Shown piece by piece: positions 1-8,189 of a DNA stretch of 12,258 nt. Below the pieces are notes generated by a model. That model did not search any database, was not told where the DNA came from, and saw only the letters and a list, made by a program, of their open reading frames with translations. Position 1 is the stretch's first letter, and every line of letters begins with the position of its first letter. The position numbers and the translations under genes were made by a program. The stretch is from Candidatus Schekmanbacteria bacterium (GTDB lineage: Bacteria > Schekmanbacteria > GWA2-38-11 > J061). The DNA is taken from NCBI GenBank assembly GCA_003695725.1, contig RFHX01000037.1:1-12258 (forward strand). The letters run 5' to 3'.

Positions 1-468
1 ACTCATAGTAGAGGGAAAATTGGCGGCAAATTAAAGAATATGCTAAAATCCGAAGCAAAGCACTTTGATTTTATTGTCCATACAGGTGATTTTACATCAA
101 TCGAAGCAGCATTATCTATTGAAGCAATTTCAGGAATTCCTCTTATAGGAGTTTCTGGCAATATGGATAATGATGAAGTTCGCTCCCATTATCCATATAA
201 AAAAACTCTATCAGTAGAAAAATTAAGGGTTGGAATCATTCATGGCTGGGGGCCTCCTTACGACTTGATAGAAAGGATAGACAAGGAATTTGAAGATGAA
301 GACATCATAATATTCGGACATACACATATTCCATGCGAAAAGATTTTCAATGGAAAAAGATTTTTAAATCCCGGTTCTGCTTCCAATAATAGAAATGGGA
401 TAGGTGAAAGCATAGGAATTTTAGAAATAGACGGAAAAAAAGCAGACTTTAAAATTCGTTATCTTTGA
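1..468 (+). CDS. YfcE/MJ0936-type metallophosphoesterase, 5'-truncated by the window edge
   Basis: This is a calcineurin-like phosphoesterase of the small YfcE/MJ0936/YsnB class, which hydrolyses phosphodiesters using two metal ions. The frame is open from base 1, and its first two codons read Thr-His, matching the tail of the family's N-terminal SDTH metal motif. The true start is therefore only a few residues upstream, and the ATG at position 40 is internal. The following residues, SRGKIGGKL, fit the usual helix after that motif. Visible metal-site motifs, numbered from base 1, are TGD (28-30), GNMD (53-56), the HG of IIHGWG (81-82) and GHTH (106-109), followed by NPGSAS. The total visible length of 155 residues agrees with a family size near 160. 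It is the only plus-strand gene and converges on uvrB with a 3-base gap. The physiological substrate cannot be inferred, and its own operon lies outside the window. Confidence 0.93.
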   Translation, partial: THSRGKIGGKLKNMLKSEAKHFDFIVHTGDFTSIEAALSIEAISGIPLIGVSGNMDNDEVRSHYPYKKTLSVEKLRVGIIHGWGPPYDLIERIDKEFEDEDIIIFGHTHIPCEKIFNGKRFLNPGSASNNRNGIGESIGILEIDGKKADFKIRYL

Positions 469-471
469 TTC

Positions 472-2460
472 TCAACTCACTTTTTTTCTTATCAAATCTC
501 GATAATAGGCAGCTGTCTCAAAGTCGAGCATTTCAGCAGCGTTCTTCATCAGTTCTTCCAGTTCAGGTATGGATTTTTTCATATCCTCCTCTTCTCTGCT
601 CATTACTTCTTCCTCACAGGGTATTTCATAATAGTCTCTTTCACACATCTCTCTTACTGTTTCAGATATTTCTTTTTCAATGGACTTTGGCTCGATTGAA
701 TATTTCTTATTATACTCTTCCTGTATATGGCGTCGCCGCTGCATTTCGCTGATAGCCCTTTCCATTGAACCGGTTATAGTATCTGCATACATTATTACCT
801 GTCCATTTATGTTTCTTGCCGCTCTGCCAGCAGTCTGTATGAGAGATGTTTCAGACCTTAAAAAACCTTCTTTGTCTGCATCAAGGATTGCAACCAATGT
901 AACTTCTGGAATATCAAGCCCCTCTCTTAAAAGATTTATTCCTATCAATACATCGAATTTATCCATTCTAAGATCGCGAATAATTCTAATTCTGTCCAAA
1001 GTATCAATTTCAGAATGAAGATATTTTACCCTAATTCCTGCTTCCCTATAGTAGTCTGTCAAGTCTTCAGCCATTCTTTTTGTCAAAGTCGTAACAAGAA
1101 TCTTTTCTCCTTTGGCAGTCCTTTTTCTTATTTCTTCAAAAAGATCGTCAACCTGATTTCTCGCCGGTTTTACAAGCACCTCAGGGTCGATAAGCCCGGT
1201 TGGACGCACTATCTGTTCTATGACTCTGCCTTGAGCCGCATTCAACTCATAAGGACCTGGGGTAGCCGAAACAAAGATTACATTTTTTATCCTTTCTTCA
1301 AATTCTTCGAATGTCAGAGGCCTGTTGTCAAGTGCCGATGGAAGACGAAAACCAAAATCGACGAGTGATTTTTTTCTGGAATAGTCTCCTCTATACATAC
1401 CGCCAATCTGAGGCACAGTTACATGACTTTCATCTATTATAATCAAAAAATCCTCCTTAAAATATTCAAGAAGCGTATTTGGAGGTTCACCGGGCTTTCT
1501 TCCATCTAAATGCCTCGAATAATTTTCAATCCCTTGACAAAATCCTATCTCCTTGATCATTTCAATGTCGTATAAAGTTCTTTGCTTCAATCTCTGCGCT
1601 TCTAAAGTCTTCCCTCTTTCAAGAAACCATGCAACGCGCTCTTCAAGCTCCGCTGATATAGATTCTATTGCGGATTTCAATCTATCAGGAAAGGTTACAT
1701 AATGGCTGTTGGGATGGATAGTAACAAAATCTGTCATTCCTTTTTTCTTCCCTGTCAAAGGGTCAAAGAGATATATTCTCTCCACTTCATCACCAAACAA
1801 CTCAATCCTTACTCCGTCATCTTCATAGGCAGGAAATATGTCTATAACATCGCCTCTTACCCTGAATGTTCCTCTTTTAAAGTCTATATCATTTCTCGAA
1901 TATTGGATATCTACGAGTTTTTCAGTTATCTCTTCTCTGGTCATTCTTTTGCCTACTGATGCAGAAAAATGCATTGCATCATAAGTTTCAGGAGAACCAA
2001 GGCCATAAATACAGGACACACTTGCCACAACAATGACATCTTTTCTTTCAAGAATTGCCCTTGTTGCTCTGTGGCGCATTTTTTCAATATCTTCATTTAT
2101 AGATGTTTCTTTTTCAATATATGTATCTGTTTGGGGAATATATGCTTCAGGTTGGTAATAATCATAATAGCTGACGAAATATTCAACGGCGTTGTTAGGA
2201 AAAAAAGATTTAAACTCAGTGTATAGCTGAGCCGCCAGTGTTTTGTTGTGGGCAATTACAAGAGTGGGTTTTTGGACTGCTTCAATAACTTTTGCCACTG
2301 TATATGTTTTTCCCGACCCGGTAACTCCAAGTAGTACCTGCGCCTTAATATTATTAAGCACACCATTTGCCAATTCTTTGATTGCTTTTGGCTGGTCACC
2401 AGTGGGGAAAAACTTGGAATCAACTTTGAATGTTTGCTCAGGCATCCTTACAGATTTCAT
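472..2460 (-). CDS. uvrB: UvrABC system protein B (excision nuclease subunit)
   Basis: UvrB is the damage-verifying helicase-like subunit of nucleotide excision repair. It is loaded by UvrA and then recruits UvrC. The 662 residues are close to the usual 660-680. Motifs seen: TGDQP near residue 20, Walker A GVTGSGKT (45-52), the beta-hairpin [12 protein letters not shown] (98-109) that is inserted between the DNA strands, the DEAD-like box DESH (343-346), SATPG (398-402), [14 protein letters not shown] (507-520), QTAGRAARN (542-550), and a C-terminal UVR domain (about 630-658) that contacts UvrC. The start is uncertain: ATG at 2460 overlaps nrnA by 23 bases, while ATG at 2445 (sixth residue) overlaps by 8 and gives an N-terminus closer to the family. 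Neither has a well-spaced Shine-Dalgarno sequence. It appears to be the last gene of the rimP-nusA-infB operon. No hairpin terminator follows its stop. Confidence 0.98.
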   Translation of the reverse strand: MKSVRMPEQTFKVDSKFFPTGDQPKAIKELANGVLNNIKAQVLLGVTGSGKTYTVAKVIEAVQKPTLVIAHNKTLAAQLYTEFKSFFPNNAVEYFVSYYDYYQPEAYIPQTDTYIEKETSINEDIEKMRHRATRAILERKDVIVVASVSCIYGLGSPETYDAMHFSASVGKRMTREEITEKLVDIQYSRNDIDFKRGTFRVRGDVIDIFPAYEDDGVRIELFGDEVERIYLFDPLTGKKKGMTDFVTIHPNSHYVTFPDRLKSAIESISAELEERVAWFLERGKTLEAQRLKQRTLYDIEMIKEIGFCQGIENYSRHLDGRKPGEPPNTLLEYFKEDFLIIIDESHVTVPQIGGMYRGDYSRKKSLVDFGFRLPSALDNRPLTFEEFEERIKNVIFVSATPGPYELNAAQGRVIEQIVRPTGLIDPEVLVKPARNQVDDLFEEIRKRTAKGEKILVTTLTKRMAEDLTDYYREAGIRVKYLHSEIDTLDRIRIIRDLRMDKFDVLIGINLLREGLDIPEVTLVAILDADKEGFLRSETSLIQTAGRAARNINGQVIMYADTITGSMERAISEMQRRRHIQEEYNKKYSIEPKSIEKEISETVREMCERDYYEIPCEEEVMSREEEDMKKSIPELEELMKNAAEMLDFETAAYYRDLIRKKVS

Positions 2461-3409
2461 TGAGAACGAGTTTGATAGTATTTTTTAAACTTTCGTTATA
2501 AATAAATCCTGATGCGTTTTTATGTCCTCCACCTCCGAAATGAATCGCCACTTCCGAAACATCATATTTGTCATTTGAGCGAAGGCTTACTTTTGTCATA
2601 TTTTCAGCTATTTCCTTAAAAAAAATGCTCACATCTATTCCTTCAGTTTCATTGATCCTGTCTATAAATCCCTCTGTATCATTGTTGTCTGCATTGGTTT
2701 TATTAAAATCTTTTACTGTTAAATAAGTCCAGCAAACTTTTTTATTTACAGTCGTTTTCAGGCGGGACAGAGCAATAGCGAGTAGGTGTTGTGAATTGAT
2801 GCGTCTGTTTTCAAATATGTTTTTTGATATTTCCCTTACAGAAATACCTTTTTTAACAAGTTCATAACATACCTTGAAAGTTGATTTAGATGCATTGGAA
2901 TATCTCAATCCTCCTGTATCAAAGAAAATTCCAGTAAAGAGGCAGGTGGCAATTTTTTCGTCAATATCCACTTTTAGATGTTTTACCAAATAATAAATGA
3001 TTTCTGATGTCGAAGACGCTAATGGATTAATGATATTATTTTCCGGGTCATTTGGGTTTGTCTTATGATGGTCGATATAAAGAATTGGATATTTGATCTT
3101 ATCCTTTTTTATTACATAGCCGTTTCTTTCAGGGCTTTCGCAATCGAGAATGATGGCGATATCATATTTATTATGTATTCTCTTCTGTTGCTTTATCCTG
3201 TCTGAATCAGGCAAAAATCTTAAGTTTTCAGGCAACGGAGAAAAATTTACGATTTCTGCATCGATTCCCTTTTTTTTGAGGAGATAATAAAAGGCAAGTT
3301 CAGAACCAATTGCGTCTGCATCAGGATTTCTATGAGTAGAAATAATGGCTGTACTGCATTTTTCAAGCAATTTTTCAACTTTTCTAAAATTATTTTTCAG
3401 CGTTTTCAT
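2438..3409 (-). CDS. nrnA: NrnA-like DHH/DHHA1 phosphoesterase (nanoRNase / pAp phosphatase)
   Basis: This is a single-chain DHH-DHHA1 protein of 323 residues, the usual size for bacterial NrnA. Known members degrade 2-5 nt RNAs, and many also dephosphorylate 3'-phosphoadenosine 5'-phosphate. Cyclic-dinucleotide and pGpG hydrolases belong to the same family. Seen: motif [13 protein letters not shown] (25-36) with His26, Asp30 and Asp32; Asp89 in ILDCES; the DHH triad 113-115; FFDTGG (162-167) with Asp164; and the DHHA1 signature [11 protein letters not shown] (292-302). All expected metal ligands are present. An in-frame TGA two codons before the ATG at 3409 fixes this as the outermost ATG start. 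The gene overlaps the end of rbfA by 20 bases and its stop overlaps the start of uvrB, so translational coupling on both sides is likely. Placement after rbfA is common in bacteria. Its exact substrate is not decidable from sequence. Confidence 0.92.
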   Translation of the reverse strand: MKTLKNNFRKVEKLLEKCSTAIISTHRNPDADAIGSELAFYYLLKKKGIDAEIVNFSPLPENLRFLPDSDRIKQQKRIHNKYDIAIILDCESPERNGYVIKKDKIKYPILYIDHHKTNPNDPENNIINPLASSTSEIIYYLVKHLKVDIDEKIATCLFTGIFFDTGGLRYSNASKSTFKVCYELVKKGISVREISKNIFENRRINSQHLLAIALSRLKTTVNKKVCWTYLTVKDFNKTNADNNDTEGFIDRINETEGIDVSIFFKEIAENMTKVSLRSNDKYDVSEVAIHFGGGGHKNASGFIYNESLKNTIKLVLNEICKDA

Positions 3410-3740
3410 CCTTCAAGGATTTTAAGATGTTATTGATTTTATCTCCATATTCAGCTGAAGAATCATAGACAAACGCCAATTGTGGTATTCTCTTGAGGAC
3501 GAGATTCTTTTTAAGACATTTTCTTATAAATCCCGATGCGCTTTCAAGCCCCTTAATCAATTCTTCTTTATTTTCTTCTGTAACTGAGCTGAAAAAAACC
3601 TTTGACAATGAAAGGTCTTTGGTCGTTTCAACAGAAGTTATTGTAACCATGCGTATTCTCGGGTCTTTTACCTCTCTTGCAATGATTATAGAGATTTCAT
3701 CTCTTATAAGAGAATTTACTCTATCAATTCGGCTGAACAT
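3390..3740 (-). CDS. rbfA: 30S ribosome-binding factor A
   Basis: RbfA is a small KH-like protein that binds the 30S subunit and assists late maturation of 16S rRNA, including the 5' helix-1 region. It is also a cold-adaptation factor in well-studied bacteria. The 116 residues match the family length. Seen: an N-terminal helix with RIDRVNSLIRDEI (4-16), the hallmark KDPRIRMVTITSVETTKDLS (25-44), then a KH-type segment with SASGFIRKCLKK (67-78) and RIPQLAFVYDSS (84-95). The start at 3740 has an A-rich upstream stretch but no Shine-Dalgarno sequence. It lies 30 bases after the DUF503 stop, and its 3' end overlaps the nrnA start by 20 bases. Its job fits its operon partners RimP (also 30S maturation) and IF2. 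Confidence 0.96.
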   Translation of the reverse strand: MFSRIDRVNSLIRDEISIIIAREVKDPRIRMVTITSVETTKDLSLSKVFFSSVTEENKEELIKGLESASGFIRKCLKKNLVLKRIPQLAFVYDSSAEYGDKINNILKSLKDENAEK

Positions 3741-3770
3741 TGTTTTTATCTGTTAAGAATATTCTTTGAG

Positions 3771-4052
3771 TTATAAAATTTCCCTTTGGCAGTCTATAAT
3801 GCGTACATTTCCATTCAGTTCTATGTTATTTATGATCTTATCAATCATACTTTCTACCAATTTTCTGCTGCTGTTGACGGCTGCAATGCCTAACTCACAC
3901 CTTTGCCACAAATCCTGGTCTCCTACTTCAGCTATCGATATGTTGAATTTGCCCTTGATTTTTTCTTTTATACTTCTCACAATCTGACGCTTAGTCTTCA
4001 AAGATCTGCTTCCGGGTATCAGCAGGGTTATTTTTAAAACTCCCACTGTCAT
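3771..4052 (-). CDS. ylxP: DUF503 family protein (YlxP-like)
   Basis: This 93-residue protein is a recognisable DUF503 member. The family has a small ferredoxin-like alpha/beta fold and is typically encoded between infB and rbfA, as here. Its biochemical role is not firmly established; position and conservation point to ribosome maturation or translation. Family signature seen: GVLKITLLIPGSRSLKTKR (residues 4-22), then FNISIAEVGDQDLWQRCELG (36-55), where the AEVxxQDLWQR core is the strongest identifier, and a C-terminal strand with an acidic residue. The ATG at 4052 is 18 bases after the infB stop. Only a weak GGA lies upstream of it. Function beyond the family name would be inference. Confidence 0.93.
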   Translation of the reverse strand: MTVGVLKITLLIPGSRSLKTKRQIVRSIKEKIKGKFNISIAEVGDQDLWQRCELGIAAVNSSRKLVESMIDKIINNIELNGNVRIIDCQREIL

Positions 4053-4070
4053 AGAAAGGTATCCGTGTGA

Positions 4071-6350
4071 CTAAAGTTTTCTTTTAACTTCTTCCCTTAC
4101 AAAAGCTTCTATAATATCATCAACCTTTATGTCATTGAAATTTTCAATTCTTATTCCACATTCATAGCCCGCGGGGACTTCTTTTACATCATCTTTAAAT
4201 CTCTTCAAAGAGGCAAGCTTCCCTTCATAAATTATTACATTATCTCTAACTAATCTCACATTTGAATTTCTTTCAATCTTACCATCAAGCACATATGAGC
4301 CGGCAACTTTACCAACTTTACTGATATGAAAGACTTCTCTTACCTGAGCTCTTCCTATTTGCTGCTCTTTTATCCTTGGTTCAAGAAGACCTTCCATAGT
4401 AGATTTCATTTCATCAATCAAGTCATAGATAACAGTATAGAAGTGCATATCAACCTTTTCTTGTTCAGCCAAAGCAACTGCTTTTGCAGAAGGCCTTACA
4501 TTAAACCCGATGATGATGGCATTGGATGCAGAAGCAAGTATCACATCGCTTTCATTCACTCCACCTGTTGCAGAATGTATAATTTTGACTTTGACATCGC
4601 TGGTAGATAATTTATTCAAAGAATCCTCTATTGCCTGTGCTGACCCGTGTACATCGGTTTTGAGAATTATCCTCAGTTCTTTGGCTATACCGCTTTTTAT
4701 CTGCTCTGAAAGTTCTTCAAGAGTGATTTTTTTTGCGGCACTGAAAGAAGCTTCCTTTTTCTTCTGTAAGCGCATAATTGCCATTTGTTTTGCTGCTTTC
4801 TCATCTTCCGTCACTGTAAAAGTGTCTCCTGCTTCGGGAACACCTGAAAATCCCAAGACCATAACCGGCATTGATGGTCCTGCGGAAAGAAGTCTTTTCC
4901 CCTTATCATCGAAGAGAGCCCTCACTTTACCACTATTCGTGCCAGCTATAAATGGGTCTCCTATTCTGAGTGTTCCTTTTTGTATGAGTACAGTAGCAAC
5001 AGGTCCTCTTTTTTTATCAAGTTTTGACTCAATTATAGTGCCAACAGCTCTTCTCTTCGGGTTGGCTTTTAGTTCAAGAAGCTCAGCTTGCAGTAGGATT
5101 AGTTCAAGAAGATCATTAATGTTGATTCTTTTCTTGGCTGAAATATCTACGAATATTGTGTCGCCACCCCACTCTTCCGGAACGAGTCCAAGTTCAGAAA
5201 GTGCAGTCCTTACTTTTTGAGGGTCGGCATTCGGTTTATCAATTTTATTGACAGCAACGATAATAGGCACACCAGCCGCTCTTGCATGGTCAATAGCTTC
5301 CTTTGTCTGAGGCATAACACCATCATCAGCCGCAACGATAAGCACAACGATATCAGTTACTTGCGCCCCCCTTGCTCTCATAGCAGTAAAAGCATGATGT
5401 CCCGGTGTATCGAGGAAAACAATTGTTCCCTTTTCATGTTTAACATGATAAGCCCCAATATGCTGAGTTATCCCGCCAGCTTCTCCTGCAATTACATTCG
5501 TTTCTCTAATTGCATCCAAGAGTGATGTTTTTCCATGGTCAACATGTCCCATTATTGTAACTACTGGTGGACGAGGCTCGAGGTTTTCTTCTTCTTCCTC
5601 CTCTTCTAAAGCTTCTTCCTCCTCTAATTTGGCAATCTTTATTTCAGTATCATAGCTCATACCAATGAGCTCTATGGTATCCGAATCAAGAGACTGATTT
5701 ATATTTGCCATAACTCCTAAGCCTATAAGCTTCCCCATCAACTCTTTAACTGGAACATTCATCTTTTCGGCGACCTCTTTTACAGTCGCACCCTCATTGA
5801 TCTCTATTACTTTTTCTTTGGGCGCTTCTTCCTCTTTTTCAACTGCGCTTTTATCTTCTACAAGCGTTAATTGGGGTTTTTCAGCTTCCTTTGAAGGAGT
5901 TGGTGTCTCCTTTATGGCTTCTTCGGTTTTTACAGCTTTTTCAACTGAAGTACTCTCTGATCCCTTTTTCTCAATTTTTTCTTTCTTCTTTTCTATAGCA
6001 GGTTCGACGACAGTCAATTCAGCTTTCTTTGAAGGTTTCTTTTCTTCTTTCTCTTTTTTCCCTTTTTTACTGACTTTGGCTGCAGCTTCCTTCTTTACGC
6101 TTGCCGTCGATTTATCTTTTGCTGATTTTGGTGCCTTTTTTTCTTTTGCTTTTGTAGCCCTTTTAGCCGGTTCTTTCTTCCCTGCTTTTTTTGATGAATA
6201 CATCTTCAAAACAAGTTCAACTTTCTCAGGATCCAGCACATTCATATGGCTTGTAACCTTTATACCTTCAGAATTGAGCTTTTCTATCAATTCAGCACTT
6301 TTTATACCAAGCTTTTTAGCTAAAGAATGTATTCGTTCTCCTTGCGCCAT
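4071..6350 (-). CDS. infB: Translation initiation factor IF-2
   Basis: IF2 is the GTPase that binds fMet-tRNA on the 30S subunit and promotes 50S joining. The 759-residue protein has an N-terminal IF2_N module (about 1-52), a long Lys/Glu/Ala/Ser-rich linker (about 53-178), a second IF2_N-like module (about 179-236), an acidic run (242-256), then the G domain. GTPase motifs seen: G1 GHVDHGKT (268-275), G2 region GGITQHIG (292-299), G3 DTPGH (314-318), G4 NKID (368-371) and G5 SAK (404-406). Domains II and III follow, then the C-terminal tRNA-binding region from about 655, with [13 protein letters not shown] (675-687). All GTP-binding residues are intact. The gene starts 20 bases after the nusA stop and has the clearest ribosome-binding site in the window (AGAGG, 11 bases before the ATG). 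The linker is low in complexity, as usual for IF2. Confidence 0.99.
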   Translation of the reverse strand: MAQGERIHSLAKKLGIKSAELIEKLNSEGIKVTSHMNVLDPEKVELVLKMYSSKKAGKKEPAKRATKAKEKKAPKSAKDKSTASVKKEAAAKVSKKGKKEKEEKKPSKKAELTVVEPAIEKKKEKIEKKGSESTSVEKAVKTEEAIKETPTPSKEAEKPQLTLVEDKSAVEKEEEAPKEKVIEINEGATVKEVAEKMNVPVKELMGKLIGLGVMANINQSLDSDTIELIGMSYDTEIKIAKLEEEEALEEEEEEENLEPRPPVVTIMGHVDHGKTSLLDAIRETNVIAGEAGGITQHIGAYHVKHEKGTIVFLDTPGHHAFTAMRARGAQVTDIVVLIVAADDGVMPQTKEAIDHARAAGVPIIVAVNKIDKPNADPQKVRTALSELGLVPEEWGGDTIFVDISAKKRININDLLELILLQAELLELKANPKRRAVGTIIESKLDKKRGPVATVLIQKGTLRIGDPFIAGTNSGKVRALFDDKGKRLLSAGPSMPVMVLGFSGVPEAGDTFTVTEDEKAAKQMAIMRLQKKKEASFSAAKKITLEELSEQIKSGIAKELRIILKTDVHGSAQAIEDSLNKLSTSDVKVKIIHSATGGVNESDVILASASNAIIIGFNVRPSAKAVALAEQEKVDMHFYTVIYDLIDEMKSTMEGLLEPRIKEQQIGRAQVREVFHISKVGKVAGSYVLDGKIERNSNVRLVRDNVIIYEGKLASLKRFKDDVKEVPAGYECGIRIENFNDIKVDDIIEAFVREEVKRKL

Positions 6351-6361
6351 CTATCTATTCG

Positions 6362-6366
6362 CCTCT
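6362..6366 (-). promoter_or_regulatory. Ribosome-binding site of infB
   Basis: The minus strand reads AGAGG 11 bases before the infB ATG at 6350. This sits in the 20-base gap after the nusA stop codon. It is the best Shine-Dalgarno match among the starts in this window, although the spacing is on the long side. Confidence 0.5.
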
Positions 6367-6370
6367 TTTT

Positions 6371-7624
6371 TTAAAGGGATTTCTTTGCTGACTCAATAAT
6401 CTGCCTTGCCCTTTCCAGTCCCATTTCATTCACTTCAGCAAGGTCTGACTCTTTTGCTTTTGCGATTTCCTCAACATTAGAATACCCTGCTTCCACGAGA
6501 GCTTCAACAAGCTCATTATTTATACCTTTTATTGAAGCAACTGACTCTACTGCTGCCTGCTTCGTGTCATCTGCTTTGATGCCTTCTTTAACTTCTGTTT
6601 TAGAAAAGACATTTATTTTATATCCTGTAAGCGCAGATGCAAGTTTTACATTTTGTCCCTTCTTCCCTATTGCAAGAAACAGTTGTTCGTCCTCTACAAT
6701 TACAACAGCGCTTTTATTTTCCTCGTCAACCTTCACAGACAAACATTGAGCTGGAAGAAGAGCATTCTTGATATATTCTTTGATATCCTGTGACCAGCGT
6801 ACTATATCAATTCTTTCGCCGCTCAATTCCCTTACAACGCTTTGAACTCTACTACCCCTTACGCCTACACAAGCCCCCACTGGGTCAATGTCTTTATCAT
6901 TACTGCTGACTGCAATCTTTCCTCTCCAACCGGGATCTCTCGATGATGAAACAATTTTGATTATTCCGTCTTCAATTTCAGGAACTTCATCTCTAAACAA
7001 CTGTTCTAAAAATTCAGGCCTTCTTCTTGACAGCAAAATCTGAAGTTCTTTCTGAGTTTTTTGAACATCACAGATATAAACCTTTATTCTGTCTCCCTTT
7101 CTATATTTCTCTTTGGGTATCTGCTCTTTATAAGGCAATCTTCCTTCTGCCCTGCCAAGATCTACTATTATTGTTCCTTTTTCAATGGCAGATACTGTAC
7201 CTACTATGACTGAACCTTTCAATTGCAAATATTCTTCATAGGCAACATCCTTTTCCGCTTCCCTCATCTTTTGAGCAATAACCTGTTTGACTGTCTGAAT
7301 ACTGACTCTTCCCAAATCGACATCTTCAAGTTTTGTCAAAAATTCTTCATTTTCTTCAATAGATTCATCAACTTTTTTTGCCTCTGAAAGGCCAATTTCA
7401 CTATGGGGATCAGTAAGTTTATCATCGCTGACAACCTTTTTGATTGAATAAATGCTGAAATTTTCTTCCTCACTATTAAATTTCACCGTTAATTTACTGT
7501 TTTCATGGTATTTTTTTCTAACGACAGATATAATTGCGGTTTCAATTGCAGAAAACATAGTTTCCCTGTCGATGCCTTTCTCTTTAGCAATTTGGTCAAT
7601 GATATGTATTAGTTGATTTTTCAT
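6371..7624 (-). CDS. nusA: Transcription termination/antitermination factor NusA
   Basis: NusA binds RNA polymerase and nascent RNA. It promotes pausing and hairpin-dependent termination, and takes part in rRNA antitermination. The 417-residue protein shows the NTD that contacts polymerase (about 1-130), an S1 domain (about 135-200, GSVIVGTVSAIEKGTIIVDL), KH1 (about 202-280) with the hallmark IDPVGACVGVRGSRVQSV (246-263), and KH2 (about 281-345) with AIGKKGQNVKLAS (318-330). A single helix-hairpin-helix module (about 360-415) closes the protein. Gammaproteobacterial NusA is near 495 residues with two C-terminal repeats, so this is a shorter form with one. Such shorter forms are common elsewhere. 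The gene starts 4 bases after the rimP stop, so the two are probably translated together. A weak AAGG/AGGTG stretch precedes the ATG. Possible autoregulation through the rimP leader hairpin is described separately. Confidence 0.98.
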   Translation of the reverse strand: MKNQLIHIIDQIAKEKGIDRETMFSAIETAIISVVRKKYHENSKLTVKFNSEEENFSIYSIKKVVSDDKLTDPHSEIGLSEAKKVDESIEENEEFLTKLEDVDLGRVSIQTVKQVIAQKMREAEKDVAYEEYLQLKGSVIVGTVSAIEKGTIIVDLGRAEGRLPYKEQIPKEKYRKGDRIKVYICDVQKTQKELQILLSRRRPEFLEQLFRDEVPEIEDGIIKIVSSSRDPGWRGKIAVSSNDKDIDPVGACVGVRGSRVQSVVRELSGERIDIVRWSQDIKEYIKNALLPAQCLSVKVDEENKSAVVIVEDEQLFLAIGKKGQNVKLASALTGYKINVFSKTEVKEGIKADDTKQAAVESVASIKGINNELVEALVEAGYSNVEEIAKAKESDLAEVNEMGLERARQIIESAKKSL

Positions 7625-7628
7625 ACAC

Positions 7629-8099
7629 CTAAAACCTTATTTCAAGATTTGCTTTAATAATATCATTATAACATACTGATATTACGGTATTATTTATATT
7701 TTTAATATTAACACAATTTTCAGTTATATCAACTACTTTCCCTGTAATTTTACTAATCTTTCCATCTTTTTCGCGATATGTTAGTAACACATTCTTCCCT
7801 TTGCAGCGCATAAAATCCTTTTTCTCCTTCAACGGCCTGTCCAGCCCCGGCGATGATACCTCTAATCTATAATCTATATCATCATATTCAACACTTAAAA
7901 CAGCATTGAGTTGACTGCTCACTTCGGCACATTCGTTGACCGTTATCCCTCCCTCTTTGTCTAAAAATACCTTGATTAGAGGATGTTTTATATTCCCCGC
8001 AATCTTGATTTCAACTAATTCTAACTCTTCCTTTTTTATAATTGGAAGCAGTACTCTTTCAATGTCAGAAGATTCCATATATTGCAAATTCAATGTCAT
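7629..8099 (-). CDS. rimP: Ribosome maturation factor RimP (DUF150/YlxS)
   Basis: RimP binds free 30S subunits and assists assembly of the 16S rRNA and S12 region. The protein has an N-terminal alpha/beta domain (about 10-82) with KHPLIKVFLDKEGGITVNEC (38-57), the family hallmark VSSPGLDRPL (81-90), and a C-terminal SH3-like barrel (about 95-152). Its position directly before nusA is the classic bacterial arrangement. The start is uncertain. The outermost ATG (8099) immediately follows the U-tract of a hairpin and has no Shine-Dalgarno sequence. The ATG at 8078 (Met8) would give MESSDIERVLLPIIKKEELE, which matches the usual N-terminus better, but it also lacks a clear ribosome-binding site. 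The length of 156, or 149 from Met8, is normal. Confidence 0.95.
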   Translation of the reverse strand: MTLNLQYMESSDIERVLLPIIKKEELELVEIKIAGNIKHPLIKVFLDKEGGITVNECAEVSSQLNAVLSVEYDDIDYRLEVSSPGLDRPLKEKKDFMRCKGKNVLLTYREKDGKISKITGKVVDITENCVNIKNINNTVISVCYNDIIKANLEIRF

Positions 8100-8134
8100 A
8101 AAAAAGAAAAGAGCGGGTACTCTCCCACTCTCTT
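8100..8134 (-). terminator. Intrinsic terminator hairpin in the rimP-nusA leader (candidate attenuator)
   Basis: On the minus strand the RNA can form an 11-bp stem, AAGAGAGUGGG with CCCGCUCUUUU, including two G-U pairs, around a 6-base loop AGAGUA. After the stem come one C and six U residues (8105-8100). The U-tract ends at the base before the first possible rimP ATG. On the plus strand the C-A opposition in the stem and the lack of a following T-run make it weak, so it reads as a minus-strand element. It could serve as the recJ terminator, about 100 bases after the recJ stop. No promoter could then fit between it and rimP, so conditional read-through is the simpler reading. Confidence 0.75.
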
Positions 8135-8159
8135 GAACACAAAAAAATTTATGCTCTTT
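8108..8159 (-). promoter_or_regulatory. Possible antiterminator pairing competing with the leader terminator
   Basis: On the minus strand, AAAGAGC (8159-8153) is perfectly complementary to GCUCUUU (8114-8108), which is most of the 3' arm of the terminator stem. The two pairings cannot coexist, so a 7-bp long-range helix closing a 38-base loop could act as an antiterminator. The helix is short, and matches of this length arise by chance in AT-rich DNA. If the promoter proposed at 8161-8189 is used, the RNA would begin around 8154 and would mostly lack the upstream arm. This element therefore needs an upstream start or read-through from recJ. Confidence 0.3.
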
Positions 8160-8160
8160 A

Positions 8161-8189
8161 TGAATACTACAAGGGAGTCTTCAATGCAA
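8161..8189 (-). promoter_or_regulatory. Candidate sigma70-type promoter for rimP-nusA-infB
   Basis: In the recJ-rimP gap the minus strand carries TTGCAT (8189-8184; 4 of 6 matches to TTGACA), a spacer of exactly 17 bases, and TATTCA (8166-8161; 3 of 6 matches to TATAAT). Transcription would begin near 8154, giving a leader of about 55 bases that contains the whole terminator hairpin. The hexamers are weak and the region is AT-rich, so chance agreement is a real possibility. The rest of the 130-base gap holds no other recognisable gene. Confidence 0.28.

Noticed and set aside
680-1018. Plus-strand open frames inside uvrB (for example 680-1018 and 1702-1959).
   Set aside because: uvrB is full length with every helicase motif intact on the minus strand. 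These frames show no family resemblance.
3755-3766. Perfect 12-base palindrome AAGAATATTCTT in the rbfA-DUF503 gap, a possible operator.
   Set aside because: A few perfect 12-base palindromes are expected by chance in 12 kb. It has no second copy nearby and no loop or T-run for a terminator.
4510-5220. Long plus-strand open frame (236 codons) opposite infB.
   Set aside because: It is antisense to the conserved G-domain and domain II/III region of IF2, whose minus-strand motifs are unmistakable. The plus-strand translation resembles no known family.
5580-5640. Pyrimidine-rich plus-strand tract (CTTCTTCCTCCTC type), a possible repeat or triplex-forming element.
   Set aside because: It encodes the acidic Glu run of IF2 (residues 242-256) on the minus strand, which explains its composition.
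5797-6399. 200-codon plus-strand open frame rich in Ser and Phe.
   Set aside because: It is the reverse complement of the Lys/Glu/Ala-rich IF2 linker. The repetitive Ser/Phe/Ala composition is a direct shadow of that low-complexity coding sequence.
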